The notes under the pieces were generated by a model. It saw only the letters and a program-made list of their open reading frames with translations. It did no database searches and had not been told where the DNA came from. A program made the position numbers and the translations under genes. DNA of 13,641 bases from assembly GCA_937951955.1 (NCBI GenBank), contig CALGAD010000026.1:1-13641 (forward strand), in the 5' to 3' direction. Positions 13,494 through 13,641 of this stretch are shown in pieces (the stretch's first letter is position 1; every line of letters begins with the position of its first letter). Origin of the DNA: an uncultured Bacillaceae bacterium (GTDB taxonomy: Bacteria > Bacillota > Bacilli > Bacillales > Caldibacillaceae).

Positions 13494-13641
13494 TTAAAAT
13501 GTTTGATTTGAATTTAAAAACACCCAAAGATTCCACGGGAATTTTTCCGGTGGGTTTGAATATACTTCGATAGGTTCTTTTTTGACGGGATGTTCAAATT
13601 TGATGGAATGGTGTAACCGATAAACTATAATTGACAGTTTT
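13494..13641 (-). CDS. 3' end of an unidentified gene running off the window
   Basis: A minus-strand frame is open from the window edge for 49 codons to TAA (13496-13494). It begins KLSIIVYRLHHSIKFEHPVK, continues EPIEVYSNPPEKFPWNLWVF and ends LNSNQTF. The composition (Pro, Trp, Tyr, charged residues) is protein-like, the other two frames close early, and a good terminator follows 11 bases later. No family is recognised from this tail. Confidence 0.6.
   Translation of the reverse strand, partial: KLSIIVYRLHHSIKFEHPVKKEPIEVYSNPPEKFPWNLWVFLNSNQTF

Noticed and set aside
13533..13553. Strong hairpin CCACGGGAA/TTCCGGTGG as a terminator.
   Set aside because: It lies inside the right-edge coding frame and has no adjacent T run; a better terminator follows the stop at 13447-13482.

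Overview
The window looks like a chromosomal segment of a low-GC Firmicute of the Bacillaceae, possibly a moderate thermophile. The reasons are strong AGGAGG-type ribosome sites, frequent TTG starts, sigma-A-like promoters, AT-rich spacers, and a gene set (YtiB-like carbonic anhydrase, BltD/PaiA-like acetyltransferase, DUF4309, DUF6944-like repeats) typical of Bacillus relatives. Species cannot be fixed from the sequence alone. No tRNA, rRNA or CRISPR array was seen.

Left part (1-5123) is a mobile-element landing zone. A decayed gene tail (1-201) with its terminator is followed by the remnant of an IS21-family element (554 to about 2489). Its istB gene is cut in two by a complete IS256-family element (733-2071; 8-bp target duplication with one mismatch, 27-bp imperfect inverted repeats, intact 396-residue transposase). 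After an AT-rich spacer with a promoter/palindrome comes a 5'-truncated zinc-ribbon gene (minus strand). Next is an ISLre2/UPF0236-family element with an intact 469-residue transposase on the minus strand. Between the transposase stop and the presumed element end lie about 400 bases without a gene. They contain a GC-rich block (3378-3586) that folds into an extended basal stem with two long hairpins at a three-way junction. This is the most striking unexplained signal in the window.

Middle part (5144-8970, plus strand) carries single genes and small operons: a classical SDR oxidoreductase with its terminator, a tandem-GNAT acetyltransferase split by one in-frame TGA, a beta-carbonic anhydrase 17 bases after it, then a glycine/asparagine-patterned repeat protein (DUF6944-like) overlapping a polyamine-type GNAT acetyltransferase.

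Right part (9001-13641, minus strand) carries a D-threonine-aldolase-like PLP protein overlapping a D-arabinono-1,4-lactone-oxidase-family flavoprotein, with its own promoter. Further right is a membrane-anchored DUF4309-GH3 (beta-N-acetylhexosaminidase) fusion gene carrying two single-base frameshifts, and at the edge the 3' end of an unidentified gene with its terminator.

Several broken genes differ from an intact reading frame by a single missing base in a short run of identical bases. This could be real decay or assembly error, and it matters for how the 'pseudogenes' are read.
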